NCBI GenBank assembly: GCA_902788705.1
Contig: CADALE010000025.1
Coordinates: 1-63,523, forward strand
Direction: 5' to 3'
Length of the DNA: 63,523 bases
Source of the DNA: an uncultured Coriobacteriaceae bacterium
GTDB taxonomy: Bacteria; Actinomycetota; Coriobacteriia; Coriobacteriales; Atopobiaceae
This document shows, piece by piece, positions 9,171-17,852 of the stretch. The position numbers were made by a program, and so were the translations under genes. Every line of letters starts with the position of its first letter. Positions within the stretch are counted from its first letter, which is position 1. The notes below the pieces were generated by a model. It ran no database searches and had not been told where the DNA came from. It saw only the letters and a program-made list of their open reading frames with translations.

Positions 9171-9959
9171 ATGATTCACATCAAGTCGCCGCAAGACATC
9201 GAGGAATACAAGGCAGCAGGCTCGCTCTCCAAGGCAGCGCTGCGCCTGGCGGGCACGCTGGTGCGTCCCGGCGTGTCAACCCTCGAGATCGACCGTAGGG
9301 TCGAGCAGTTCATCCGCCTGCATGGCGGCATACCCGCATTCAAGGGCTATGGCGGCTTCCCCGGCACCGTGTGTGCATCGCCCAACGAGGCCATCGTGCA
9401 CGGAATCCCCAGCGCCACCACCTTCCTCAACGACGGCGACATCATCTCCATCGACACCGGCGCCACGGTCAACGGCTGGGTGGGCGATAACGCCTGGACC
9501 TTCTACGTGGGCAACGTCTCGACCGAGGTGCAAGGCCTGTGCGAGGTTACGCGCGACTGCCTGAAGGCGGGCATTGCCCAGGCCGTGCCCGGCAACCGCC
9601 TGGGTGACATCGGCCATGCCGTGCAGTCGCTGGCCGAGCGCCATGGCTACGGCGTGGTTCGCGAGTACGTGGGCCACGGCGTGGGCCATGTCATGCACGA
9701 GGACCCCAACGTGCCGAACTACGGCAAGAAGGGCCGCGGCGTGAAGCTGCAGGTGGGCATGATCATCGCCATCGAGCCCATGATCACGCTGGGCACCTAC
9801 GCTAACCACGTGCTCTCCAACGGCTGGACCGTCGTGACCGACGACGGCCTGCCCGCGGCGCACTACGAGAACACCATCGCCATCACTGCCGACGGCCCCG
9901 TCATTCTCACTGCTGACGAGGACGGCCCCTGGTGCGCGATGCAGGGAGGCACTAAGTAA
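9171..9959 (+). CDS. map: Methionine aminopeptidase type I
   Basis: Removes the initiator methionine from nascent proteins in the cytosol. The 262-residue product has the pita-bread fold signatures: the first Asp ligand in SIDTGATVNGWVGD, the second in GDNAWTF, His in GHGVGHVMHEDP, Glu in IAIEPMI and Glu in HYENTIAIT. All five metal ligands are present. It lies between adk and infA, the common Gram-positive order. The ATG follows AAAGGAAG. No N-terminal SH3 or zinc extension is present. Confidence 0.96.
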   Translation: MIHIKSPQDIEEYKAAGSLSKAALRLAGTLVRPGVSTLEIDRRVEQFIRLHGGIPAFKGYGGFPGTVCASPNEAIVHGIPSATTFLNDGDIISIDTGATVNGWVGDNAWTFYVGNVSTEVQGLCEVTRDCLKAGIAQAVPGNRLGDIGHAVQSLAERHGYGVVREYVGHGVGHVMHEDPNVPNYGKKGRGVKLQVGMIIAIEPMITLGTYANHVLSNGWTVVTDDGLPAAHYENTIAITADGPVILTADEDGPWCAMQGGTK

Positions 9960-9983
9960 GGGCCGCGCAAGACGACCCTTGTG

Positions 9984-10037
9984 GTGGCGGAAGGGCCTGG
10001 CCGGACCCTATGGACCGGAGCAGGGCTTTTCCGCCAC
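9984..10037 (+). terminator. Long hairpin after map
   Basis: GTGGCGGAA (9984-9992) pairs perfectly with TTCCGCCAC (10029-10037); inner pairing between CCGG blocks is also possible. It lies between the map stop and the putative infA promoter. Confidence 0.55.
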
Positions 10038-10064
10038 TTCCTTGTGTTCATACCGTGCAGGATG

Positions 10065-10093
10065 TGGACGAATCGTGTTCTTTTAGATACAAT
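10065..10093 (+). promoter_or_regulatory. Putative sigma-70-type promoter for infA-rplQ operon
   Basis: TGGACG (10065-10070) and TACAAT (10088-10093) are separated by 17 nt and stand about 40 nt before the infA start. With the hairpin upstream, this suggests an independent transcript for infA-rpmJ-rpsM-rpsK-rpsD-rpoA-rplQ. Confidence 0.5.
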
Positions 10094-10132
10094 TTTCGGT
10101 CGCTGTCAAAAGCGAGTAGAAGGTAGGTTCAC

Positions 10133-10351
10133 TTGAGCAAGCAGGACGCAATTGAGCTGGAGGGCACGGTCGTCGAGCCGCTTCCCAACGCGATGTTCAA
10201 CGTCGAGCTCCAGAATGGCAAGACCATCCTGTGCACCATCTCGGGCAAGATCCGCATGAACTACATCAGGATCCTTCCCGGCGACCGCGTCGTGGTTGAG
10301 ATCTCTCCGTACGACCTCACCCGCGGCCGCATCACCTACCGCTACAAGTAG
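10133..10351 (+). CDS. infA: Translation initiation factor IF-1
   Basis: Small OB-fold protein that occupies the ribosomal A site during initiation. The 72-residue product is full length and has the conserved stretch [20 protein letters not shown] and the C-terminal ITYRYK. It starts at a TTG after AGAAGGTAGG, giving [11 protein letters not shown]. It heads the rpmJ-rpsM-rpsK-rpsD-rpoA-rplQ group. Confidence 0.96.
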   Translation: MSKQDAIELEGTVVEPLPNAMFNVELQNGKTILCTISGKIRMNYIRILPGDRVVVEISPYDLTRGRITYRYK

Positions 10352-10505
10352 CGGCAGCGTCGCGTGGCCTCCGGTTACCAGGCCGCGCGATACCAGCCTT
10401 GGATGTTCACGCCTGCGGCTGGGCGAGTAGATAGCGCATGGCAGCTCCACCTGGCATGCCACCGGTACCACCAGTACGTACAAGCACTATCGGAAGGAAA
10501 CACAG

Positions 10506-10619
10506 ATGAAGGTACGTCCTTCGGTCAAGAAGATGTGCGACAAGTGCAAGGTCATCCGTCGCCACGGAAAGATCTACGTGATCTGTGAGAACCCGCGCCA
10601 CAAGCAGCGCCAAGGCTAA
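10506..10619 (+). CDS. rpmJ: 50S ribosomal protein L36
   Basis: A 37-residue protein, the smallest ribosomal subunit protein. Sequence starts [15 protein letters not shown] and carries C11, C14, C27 and H32, the zinc ligands of the C+ form. ATG 10506 follows GGAAGG and the frame ends TAA at 10617-10619. It sits between infA and rpsM, the standard position. The 154 nt between infA and rpmJ contain no other gene. Confidence 0.95.
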   Translation: MKVRPSVKKMCDKCKVIRRHGKIYVICENPRHKQRQG

Positions 10620-10634
10620 GAGAGGAGCACCACG

Positions 10635-11006
10635 TTGGCCCGTATTAACGGCGTCGACCTGCCGCGCGACAAGCGTGTTGAGGTCGGACTCACCTACCTT
10701 TACGGAATCGGCCAGACCCGCGCCACCAAGATTTGCGCTGAGGTCGGCATCAATCCTGACACCCGCGTCAAGGACCTCACCGAGGACGAGGTCACGAAGA
10801 TTCGTGACTACATTGACGCCAACTACACCGTCGAGGGCGACCTGCGCCGCGAGACGAAGCAGAACATCGACCGCCTGATGTCCATTGGCTGCTACCGTGG
10901 CCTGCGTCACCGCAAGGGCCTGCCTGTCCGCGGTCAGCGCACCCACACCAACGCTCGCACCCGCAAGGGCAAGAAGCGTCAGATCGGCGCAAGGAAGAAG
11001 GGCTAG
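10635..11006 (+). CDS. rpsM: 30S ribosomal protein S13
   Basis: S13 lies in the 30S head and makes inter-subunit bridges with L5. The 123-residue product has the [21 protein letters not shown] start and the basic C-terminal tail [25 protein letters not shown], typical of the family. The start codon is TTG at 10635 after AGAGGAG, giving M-A-R-I-N-G. rpsK follows nine bases after the stop. Confidence 0.97.
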   Translation: MARINGVDLPRDKRVEVGLTYLYGIGQTRATKICAEVGINPDTRVKDLTEDEVTKIRDYIDANYTVEGDLRRETKQNIDRLMSIGCYRGLRHRKGLPVRGQRTHTNARTRKGKKRQIGARKKG

Positions 11007-11015
11007 GAGTAGACC

Positions 11016-11414
11016 ATGGCAAAGAAGCAGCAGAAGGTCGTCCGCGTCCGTCGTGCCGACCGCAAGAACATCGCCGTGGGTCAGGCCCACATCAAGAGCA
11101 CGTTCAACAACACGATCGTGTCCATCACCGATCCCCAGGGCAACGTCATCTCCTGGCAGTCGGGTGGCACCGTGGGCTTCAAGGGCTCGCGCAAGTCTAC
11201 GCCGTTCGCGGCCCAGCTTGCGGCCGAGACCGCAGCCAAGGCAGCCATGGAGCACGGCCTTCGCAAGGTGGCCGTCTTCGTGAAGGGCCCCGGCTCTGGT
11301 CGCGAGACCGCCATCCGCTCCCTCCAGGCCGCCGGCCTCGAGGTCTCGGGCATCCAGGACAAGACCCCCATTCCGCACAACGGTTGCCGTCCGTGCAAGC
11401 GTCGTCGCGTGTAG
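11016..11414 (+). CDS. rpsK: 30S ribosomal protein S11
   Basis: S11 forms part of the 30S platform near the mRNA exit. The 132-residue product has the family core: [22 protein letters not shown]-equivalent [19 protein letters not shown], and the C-terminus [21 protein letters not shown] 11016 follows AGGAG at the end of rpsM. rpsD follows after 19 nt. Confidence 0.97.
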   Translation: MAKKQQKVVRVRRADRKNIAVGQAHIKSTFNNTIVSITDPQGNVISWQSGGTVGFKGSRKSTPFAAQLAAETAAKAAMEHGLRKVAVFVKGPGSGRETAIRSLQAAGLEVSGIQDKTPIPHNGCRPCKRRRV

Positions 11415-11433
11415 GTAAGGAAGGACAGTAGCA

Positions 11434-12027
11434 ATGGCAGTTGACAGGACCCCTGTCCTCAAGAGGTGCCGCCAGCTCGGCATCGATCCCGTGGTTATGG
11501 GAATCAACAAGGAATCTCGTCGCCAGCCCAAGCAGCGTCGTCGCCAGGAGAGCGAGTACGGCATGCAGCTGCGCGAGAAGCAGAAGGCCAAGTTCATCTA
11601 TGGCGTTCTCGAGAAGCAGTTCCGTGGCTACTACGACAAGGCCATGAAGCTCGACGGCATCACCGGTGACAACCTGATGGCCCTGCTCGAGACCCGTCTT
11701 GACAACGTCGTCTTCCGCCTGGGCTTTGCCCGCACCCGCAAGGAGGCCCGCCAGACCGTGCGTCACGGCCACATCACCGTGAACGGCAAGCGCGTGGACA
11801 TCCCCTCCTACCAGGTTAAGGCTGGTGACGTCGTGGCCGTGGCCCCCAAGGCCAAGGACCTGCTCCCCATCAAGGAGAGCCTCCTTCACTCCGAAAGCAT
11901 GGCCGTTCCGGCGTGGCTCGAGGTTGACATCGAGAAGCTGAAGGGCACCATCCTCCAGATTCCGACTCGCGACCAGATCGATCTCGACATCGACGCCCAG
12001 CTCATCGTCGAGCTCTACTCCAAGTAG
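11434..12027 (+). CDS. rpsD: 30S ribosomal protein S4
   Basis: S4 initiates 30S assembly by binding the 16S 5' domain. The 197-residue product has the N-terminal S4 region and an S4 RNA-binding domain around residues 88-150 (LETRLDNVVFRLGFARTRKEARQ, HGHITVNGKRVDIPSYQVK). The N-terminal region has only one cysteine in the usual zinc-knuckle area, so this is the zinc-free form. ATG follows AAGGAAGG. Sits in the normal position before rpoA. Confidence 0.96.
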   Translation: MAVDRTPVLKRCRQLGIDPVVMGINKESRRQPKQRRRQESEYGMQLREKQKAKFIYGVLEKQFRGYYDKAMKLDGITGDNLMALLETRLDNVVFRLGFARTRKEARQTVRHGHITVNGKRVDIPSYQVKAGDVVAVAPKAKDLLPIKESLLHSESMAVPAWLEVDIEKLKGTILQIPTRDQIDLDIDAQLIVELYSK

Positions 12028-12050
12028 CCCGGAACCGGTAGGGAGGTACC

Positions 12051-12992
12051 ATGTCCGAATTCATCCGACCGCAGGTGTCGGTAGAGGAGGTCAACGAGAA
12101 CCTGGCGCGTGTCACCGCCGAGCCGCTCGAGCGCGGCTATGGCGACACGCTGGGCAACTCGCTGCGCCGCGTGCTGCTCAGCTCGCTGGGCGGAGCGGCC
12201 GTGGAGGCCATCCAGATTGACGGCGTGCAGCATGAGTTCACCACCATCCCTGGCGTGTACGAGGACGTGACTGACATCGTGCTCAACGTCAAGGGCCTGG
12301 TTCTGCGCTCCATGGGCACCGGCGACGAGGCCACGGCATCCATCAACGTCGAGGGTCCGTGCACCGTCACCGGCGGCGACTTCAAGATTCCGGCGGAGTT
12401 CGAGCTCGTCAACCCGCAGCACCACATCTGCACGCTCGGCGAGGGCGCCCATCTGTCCATGCAGATGCGCATCGGCACCGGCCGCGGCTATGTGTCCGGC
12501 GACGACAACGAGCGCGAGGACGACCCCATCGGCATCATCCACGTGGACTCGCTCTACTCGCCTGTGCGCCGTTGCGCCAAGGCCGTCGAGCCTTGCCGCG
12601 TGGGCCAGCACACCGACTACGACCGCCTCATCCTCGAGGTGGAGACCGACGGCTCGGTCTCTCCGCGCGAGGCAGTCGTCGAGGCGGCCAACATCATCAA
12701 CCAGCACATGAGCGCCTTCATGACGCTGGCCGAGGAGGAGGAGCCCCAGGAGGACACCTCGATCTTCGCCACCGGCGTCGAGGAGGACAACAGCGAGCTT
12801 GACAAGCAGATCGAGGACCTGGACCTCTCCGTCCGCTCCTACAACTGCCTGAAGCGCGCTGGCATCCACTCTGTGCGCCAGCTCGTCGAGTTCTCCGAGA
12901 ACGACCTGCTCAACATCCGCAACTTTGGCGTGAAGTCCATCGAGGAAGTCAAGGACAAGCTCGAGGCCATGGGCCTGGGGCTCAAGGCCTAG
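12051..12992 (+). CDS. rpoA: RNA polymerase alpha subunit
   Basis: Dimerises to scaffold RNA polymerase and contacts UP elements and activators. The 313-residue product has the N-terminal assembly domain (ERGYGDTLGNSLRRVLLSS near residue 25) and the C-terminal helix-hairpin-helix domain (SVRSYNCLKRAGIHSVRQLVEF to ENDLLNIRNFGVKSIEEVKDKL, about 255-310), joined by an acidic linker. ATG 12051 follows GGGAGG. Standard order between rpsD and rplQ. Confidence 0.97.
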   Translation: MSEFIRPQVSVEEVNENLARVTAEPLERGYGDTLGNSLRRVLLSSLGGAAVEAIQIDGVQHEFTTIPGVYEDVTDIVLNVKGLVLRSMGTGDEATASINVEGPCTVTGGDFKIPAEFELVNPQHHICTLGEGAHLSMQMRIGTGRGYVSGDDNEREDDPIGIIHVDSLYSPVRRCAKAVEPCRVGQHTDYDRLILEVETDGSVSPREAVVEAANIINQHMSAFMTLAEEEEPQEDTSIFATGVEEDNSELDKQIEDLDLSVRSYNCLKRAGIHSVRQLVEFSENDLLNIRNFGVKSIEEVKDKLEAMGLGLKA

Positions 12993-13022
12993 ACGCCCGT
13001 GCAGTAACCAAGGAGTTAGACC

Positions 13023-13517
13023 ATGAGGCACAACATGAAGAGGGGCATGAAGCTTGGCACCGACGCCTCTCACACCAAGGCAATGAAGAAGAGCCTGCTT
13101 CAGGCCCTTTTCGCCAACGATCGCATCAAGACCCTCGATGTGCGCGCCAAGGCCATCCGTTCCGACGTCGACAGGGTCATCACGTGGGCTAAGCGCGGCG
13201 ACCTTGCCGCCCGTCGTCTGGCCATCGCCAAGGTGGGCGACGCCGAGCTCGTGCGCGAGGTCTTCGAGAAGGCCGCGCAGGGCATGTGGGCCGACCGCAA
13301 CGGCGGCTACACCCGCATCCTGAAGCTTGGCCCCCGCAAGGGTGACGCCGCTGAGGTCGTCATCATCGAGCTGGTCACCGAGCCGGTCGTGAAGAAGGAG
13401 CGTGCCGCCGCGCCCGTCGCCACCGTCACCAAGGTGGAGGAGCCGGCCGCTGAGGCCGAGACTGAGACCGAGGCTGAGGCCGAGGCCGAGACCGTTGAGG
13501 TTGCAGACGCCGAGTAG
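13023..13517 (+). CDS. rplQ: 50S ribosomal protein L17 with acidic C-terminal extension
   Basis: L17 lies near the peptide exit tunnel. Residues 1-120 form the normal L17 core (MRHNMKRGMKLGTDASHTKAM; GGYTRILKLGPRKGDAAEVVIIEL). The remaining ~44 residues are an Ala/Glu/Thr-rich, strongly acidic tail encoded by a short imperfect GAGRCTGAG-type repeat. Such tails occur in L17 of several actinobacteria. ATG follows AAGGAG. It ends the ribosomal operon; a hairpin follows. Confidence 0.96.
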   Translation: MRHNMKRGMKLGTDASHTKAMKKSLLQALFANDRIKTLDVRAKAIRSDVDRVITWAKRGDLAARRLAIAKVGDAELVREVFEKAAQGMWADRNGGYTRILKLGPRKGDAAEVVIIELVTEPVVKKERAAAPVATVTKVEEPAAEAETETEAEAEAETVEVADAE

Positions 13518-13544
13518 CGCCTGACAGCAACGCGACAAGCCATG

Positions 13545-13570
13545 AGGGCCCTGGGCAACCGGGGCCCTTT
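13545..13570 (+). terminator. Terminator after rplQ
   Basis: A 10-bp stem (13545-13554 with 13559-13568, one G-U pair) closes on a GCAA tetraloop and is followed by TTT. It closes the ribosomal-protein operon. Confidence 0.75.
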
Positions 13571-13656
13571 GCATAAAGATGGTGGCGTCTGGCTAAGGGG
13601 CCGGATGCCGCCCAAGGTGGGCCACGTGGTCCGCGCAACGGAAGGGTACGGACAGG

Positions 13657-14496
13657 ATGAGCGAGGAAGGCCAGGCAGGCGAGGCGATGGACGGCACCAT
13701 CGTGGTGCGTCTGGGCTACCGAGGCGGTGCCTTCTCGGGCTATGCCGAGCAGGACGGCCAGCGCACCGTGGCGGGCGAGCTGCGCACGGCGCTCGAATGC
13801 GTCCTGCGGCGGCCAGTCGAGCTTGCCTGCGCCGGTCGCACCGACGCTGGCGTGCATGCGCTTGGCCAGCACGTGAGCCTGCCCGCCACTTCTGAGGAGC
13901 TGTCGCGCGAGGGCCGTCGCCTGTGGCGCTCGCTTTCGGCCACCACGCCGGACGACATCTCGATCCGCGGGCTGTACCGGGCCGCACCCGGCTTCTCGGC
14001 GCGCTTTGACGCCACCGCGCGCGCCTATCGCTACCGCATCGCCCTGGGAAACGCGCGTCCCGTGATGGGGTGGGGCCACATGTGGTGGCTGCGCGCCATC
14101 GCCGACCTCGACGTGCAGGCCATGGACACGGCGGCGCAGGCGTTGCTGGGCGAGCATGACTTCCGCAGCTTCTGCCGCACCTCCTCGGCTCAGGAGCTGG
14201 AGCGCGACGGACGTTCTACGTGCCGAAACGTTACCCACCTGAGCGTCTCGCGCATCGAGGAGGCGGGCGAGCCGCTTGTGGTGGTGGACGTGGAGGGCAA
14301 TGCGTTCCTGCACAACATGGTGCGCGCCATCACGGGCACGCTCGTCGAGGTGGGGCAGGGACGGCGCGACGCGGCGTGGGTCGCCCGCGCGCTGGCCGCG
14401 AGGGACCGCTCCGCAGCGGGGCCCACGGCGCCCGCGATGGGCCTCACGCTCGAGCACGTCACATATCCGCAAGGAGCGCTCGTGCCTTGGTCGTGA
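13657..14496 (+). CDS. truA: tRNA pseudouridine synthase A
   Basis: Converts U38-U40 in the tRNA anticodon arm to pseudouridine. The 279-residue product has the catalytic Asp63 in GRTDAGVHA, the first strand VVRLGYRGGAFSGY and the conserved NAFLHNMVRAITGTLVEVGQG near residue 210. Start chosen at ATG 13657; a second ATG at 13687 would remove ten residues not conserved in the family and cannot be excluded, since neither site has a strong Shine-Dalgarno sequence. It often follows rplQ in bacteria. Confidence 0.95.
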   Translation: MSEEGQAGEAMDGTIVVRLGYRGGAFSGYAEQDGQRTVAGELRTALECVLRRPVELACAGRTDAGVHALGQHVSLPATSEELSREGRRLWRSLSATTPDDISIRGLYRAAPGFSARFDATARAYRYRIALGNARPVMGWGHMWWLRAIADLDVQAMDTAAQALLGEHDFRSFCRTSSAQELERDGRSTCRNVTHLSVSRIEEAGEPLVVVDVEGNAFLHNMVRAITGTLVEVGQGRRDAAWVARALAARDRSAAGPTAPAMGLTLEHVTYPQGALVPWS

Positions 14497-14568
14497 CCTG
14501 CGCAGGCGGCGCGGCGCCGCCACTCGCCTGCATTGCCAGGACCGGCATGTCCCACAGGAGGGAAGAGG

Positions 14569-15555
14569 ATGGATCTTATCGTTGACGTGCTCATGGACGG
14601 TATCAAGGACACCGCACAGCTGGTGCCCTTCCTGTTCGTGACGTACCTTGCCATGGAGGCGCTGGAGCACGGCACGGCCGGCAGGGCCGAGCGCATCATT
14701 GCCGGCGCCGACCACCTAGGACCGCTGGCTGGCGCAGCCCTTGGCGCGCTGCCCCAGTGCGGCTTCTCGGCCATGGCAGCCACGCTTTATGCCGGCCGAA
14801 TCGTGAGCGCCGGCACACTGGTGGCGGTGATCCTGTCCACGTCCGACGAGATGGTTCCCGTGTTCCTGGCTCACCAGGAGCCGCTTTCGCGGCTTCTGTC
14901 CATCATTGGGTTCAAGATGGTTGTGGGCATCGTGGTGGGATTTGCCGTCGACATCATGCTGCGGCTGCTACATCGTGCGGGCGACGGTCATCCGCATATC
15001 CGCGAGCTGTGCGAGCGCGCGCACTGCCACTGCGGCGACATGGACGAGGCTGACGAGCCCGCCGATGCGCACGGCCACGACGACCATGAAGACCACGGTC
15101 ACCACGCGCATGCGCATGGCCACTCCCACGGTCACGACCATGCCGGGCATGGCCGCTGGTGGCACATCGTGCGCAGCGCCCTCGTGCACACGGGGGAGGT
15201 CACGCTGTTCATCTTCCTCATCTCGCTTGCCTTCGGCTTCCTCATCGAGTGGGTGGGCGAGGACGCCATCGCCACGTTCCTGGGCATCCATCCCGTGCGC
15301 GCCACGCTGCTGGCGGGCTTGGTGGGGCTCATCCCCAACTGCGGCGCCTCGGTGGCGCTTACCGAGCTCTACCTTTCGGGCACGCTGGCGTCTGGCCCCA
15401 TGGCCGCGGGCCTTCTGGTGTCGGGCGGCGTGGGCCTGCTGGTGCTGTTCCGCACCAACGAGGACCAGTGGCAGAACGGTGAGATTGCGGCGTTCATCTA
15501 TGTGGTTGGCGTCTTGGCTGGCCTAGTCGTGGGCGCATTAGGTATCATCTTCTAG
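14569..15555 (+). CDS. ArsP_2-like putative heavy-metal permease with His-rich loop
   Basis: Predicted ten-helix cytoplasmic membrane protein of 328 residues, resembling the PF11449 group annotated as putative manganese transporter or arsenic efflux protein. The two halves each contain a matching motif (GALPQCGFSAMAATLYAGRI and GLIPNCGASVALTELYLSGTL), suggesting internal duplication with a conserved Pro-x-Cys-Gly site. Between them is a loop (about residues 150-195) with a CHCG motif and dense His/Asp repeats, a likely metal-binding segment. The ATG at 14569 follows AGGAGGGA; the upstream ATG at 14533 has no such site. Substrate not known; metal handling is inferred. Confidence 0.75.
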   Translation: MDLIVDVLMDGIKDTAQLVPFLFVTYLAMEALEHGTAGRAERIIAGADHLGPLAGAALGALPQCGFSAMAATLYAGRIVSAGTLVAVILSTSDEMVPVFLAHQEPLSRLLSIIGFKMVVGIVVGFAVDIMLRLLHRAGDGHPHIRELCERAHCHCGDMDEADEPADAHGHDDHEDHGHHAHAHGHSHGHDHAGHGRWWHIVRSALVHTGEVTLFIFLISLAFGFLIEWVGEDAIATFLGIHPVRATLLAGLVGLIPNCGASVALTELYLSGTLASGPMAAGLLVSGGVGLLVLFRTNEDQWQNGEIAAFIYVVGVLAGLVVGALGIIF

Positions 15556-15640
15556 TGCGGCGCGTCTGCGTCGTGCGATGAAGGCATCGGGGATGCCGGG
15601 CGTGGCCATCAGGCGCGGCCGGCCAGTTGAGGAGGGCCAT

Positions 15641-16501
15641 ATGCTAGGGAAGCGCGAGCGGTTCGAGCGGACGGACGTACCGCGGCCCAATCCCCTTCGG
15701 CCGTTCATCGCCATCGGGGTGCTGGTTGCCGTCGCCCTGCTGTGCGTCGTGCTGACGCGCAACGCCTGGCACAAGGCCAACCAGCTGAACGGCCTCAATG
15801 ACGGCGTGCTTGACGACGCGCTGTACGAGCAGCTTGACACCACCGATCCCACCGACGGCTACGAGCGGTCGGAGGACAGCTTCAGCAACACCCTCATCCT
15901 GATCGTCGACGACGTGCATGCCGAGCAGCCCACGCTGCTGGGAGCCCGCATCATGGTGCGCAACCTCACGGCAGGCACGGTGGGTGTGCTCAACATCCCG
16001 CTCAACACCAAGCTCATCTCGGGCGAGCGCGTGGCGTACCTCTCGGGCTACTTCTCCGAGGTGGGGGCCACTGGCGTGCTCGCGTCGCTTACCGATGCCG
16101 CCAACGTGCACGTGTCGCACGTGCTGGTTGCCGGCGAGAGTGTCTGGGAGCAGCTGCACTCCCTGAAGAGCCCCACGCTGTGGTCGCTGCTCAGCTCCGA
16201 CACCGACGTGTACGACACCATGGCCACCGACTTTCGCACGAGCGAGCTGGTGGAGATCTCCGAGTGGCTGCGCGAGATAGGCCCGGACAACGAGTTCTAC
16301 GTGGACGCCACCTTCATGCCCGACACGCTTGAGGACGGCACCGAGGTGGCCGTGCTCGACCGCCAGCAGATCCCGCGCGACATGCGCATCTTCGTGGTGC
16401 CCGGGGCGGAGGAAGCTCCCGCCGGGGAGACTCCTGCCGAGGAAGTGCCGGCCGAGGAGGCGCCCGCCGAGGGCGAGTACTCCGAGGAGTCCGAGGGCTG
16501 A
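15641..16501 (+). CDS. Membrane-anchored LCP-like protein, probably catalytically degenerate
   Basis: A 286-residue protein with a cytoplasmic Arg/Pro-rich start, one transmembrane helix (about residues 22-45) and an extracytoplasmic domain ending in a Glu/Ala/Pro repeat tail. The region NTLILIVDDVHAEQP ... IMVRNLTAGTVGVLNIPLNT aligns by eye with the first strands of LytR-CpsA-Psr domains, including the one at 59694-61175. The catalytic Arg of the IPRDT motif is replaced by LNT, and the downstream Arg/Asp-rich loop is not recognisable. I infer a non-catalytic LCP relative; a generic hypothetical protein is the alternative. ATG 15641 follows GAGGAGGG. Confidence 0.55.
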   Translation: MLGKRERFERTDVPRPNPLRPFIAIGVLVAVALLCVVLTRNAWHKANQLNGLNDGVLDDALYEQLDTTDPTDGYERSEDSFSNTLILIVDDVHAEQPTLLGARIMVRNLTAGTVGVLNIPLNTKLISGERVAYLSGYFSEVGATGVLASLTDAANVHVSHVLVAGESVWEQLHSLKSPTLWSLLSSDTDVYDTMATDFRTSELVEISEWLREIGPDNEFYVDATFMPDTLEDGTEVAVLDRQQIPRDMRIFVVPGAEEAPAGETPAEEVPAEEAPAEGEYSEESEG

Positions 16502-16687
16502 GTCCAGGAGTGGGGCAGGGTCGGCTCGTCAGGGCATCTGTGAATCTGACGGATTTGTAGACCGCTCACCAGTCATGCACAACTCATTGGCCAGCTAGGG
16601 CGATAATGCGTCTCAGGCGACTCGCGCGGGCGAGTCATGTCAGCGGCTTGGCGGCACCTGTGCCCAAGCCTGCAGGGAGAGCAGCAC

Positions 16688-17758
16688 GTGTCACTCAGGG
16701 AGCCCAAGGTTTCTGTCGTCATGCCGGCCTACAACGTAGACCGCTATGTTCGTCGAGCCGTGCAAAGCCTGCAGAACCAGACGCTCTCCGACTTCGAGCT
16801 GCTGGTGGTGGACGACGGCTCCACCGACCGCACCGGCGACGTGCTTGACTCGCTGGCCGAGCGCGACATCCGCATCACGGTGTTCCACAACCAGAACGGC
16901 GGCGCTCCCGCGGCGCGCAACTATGCGCTTGACCGCGCCCACGGTACCTACGTGTACTTCATGGACGGCGATGACTGGGCCGAGCCCCACATGTTGGAGG
17001 ACCTCGTGTCGCTTGCCGAGGACAACCGCCTCGAGCTTGCCATCGCGGGCTTCTACATCGACACCTACTACGGTCGCGACAACGAGCACTACACCGAGGT
17101 GAAGTCCTGCCCCAGCCGCATCTTTGGCACGCAGCAGGAGTTCCGTGCGGCCGCATGGCAGCTGTTCGACGCCAACCAGCTGTATCCGCCCTGGAACAAG
17201 CTGTTCCTGCGCGAGCGCATCGAGCGCCTGGGCCTGCGGTTCCGCCCCACGTTCTGGGACGACTTCCCCTACGTGCTGGACTACATACGCGACGTGGAGC
17301 GCGTGGGCGTGACCGAGCAGCCCTACTACCACTTCATCCGGCAGCGCAGCGAGAGCGAGACGGCGCGCTGGCGCCCCGACATGTACGAGAAGCGCGAGGA
17401 GGAGCACGGCTGGATGCTCGACCTGTACGAGCACTGGGGCCTCTCGGGTGACGCGGCCAGCATGGAGATGGTGCAGCGCCGCTACATCGAGCGCCTGGTG
17501 GGGTGCATCGAGAACGTGTGCAACCCGCAGTGCACGCTGTCCAGCGCCGAGAAGCGCAGCCTTATCGCGCAGATGATCGAGACTGACCGCGCGAAGCTGG
17601 CCGCCTCTGTGGCGCGGCCGCGCACGCGCATGCTCAAGGCCATGATTGCGCCCATCAAGATGGGTAATGTCGAGCTGTGCTACCGCGAGGGGCAGTTCAT
17701 CTCGTACGTAAAGCGGCACAACACGCGCCTGTTTGCCACGCTCAAAGCCAATCGCTGA
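16688..17758 (+). CDS. Family 2 glycosyltransferase
   Basis: Transfers a sugar from a nucleotide-sugar donor, probably in surface polysaccharide or teichoic-acid-type synthesis. The GT-A domain is at the N-terminus: KVSVVMPAYNVDRYVRRAV, VVDDGSTDRTGDVLD, and the metal-binding DxD region in YFMDGDDWAEP. The C-terminal ~170 residues lack a recognised domain. No transmembrane helix. GTG 16688 is preferred because GGGAGAG lies just upstream; the ATG at 16637 would add 17 unrelated residues. 356 residues. Acceptor unknown. Confidence 0.85.
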   Translation: MSLREPKVSVVMPAYNVDRYVRRAVQSLQNQTLSDFELLVVDDGSTDRTGDVLDSLAERDIRITVFHNQNGGAPAARNYALDRAHGTYVYFMDGDDWAEPHMLEDLVSLAEDNRLELAIAGFYIDTYYGRDNEHYTEVKSCPSRIFGTQQEFRAAAWQLFDANQLYPPWNKLFLRERIERLGLRFRPTFWDDFPYVLDYIRDVERVGVTEQPYYHFIRQRSESETARWRPDMYEKREEEHGWMLDLYEHWGLSGDAASMEMVQRRYIERLVGCIENVCNPQCTLSSAEKRSLIAQMIETDRAKLAASVARPRTRMLKAMIAPIKMGNVELCYREGQFISYVKRHNTRLFATLKANR

Positions 17759-17852
17759 CCTGCGGGCCTGTGCCTCGTTGCCGCGCGCGACGAGTATGCC
17801 CGTCCGCTTGCCCCTGCCTCGCCGCCTCGGTGCGCAAGAAGAAAGGAACGCC

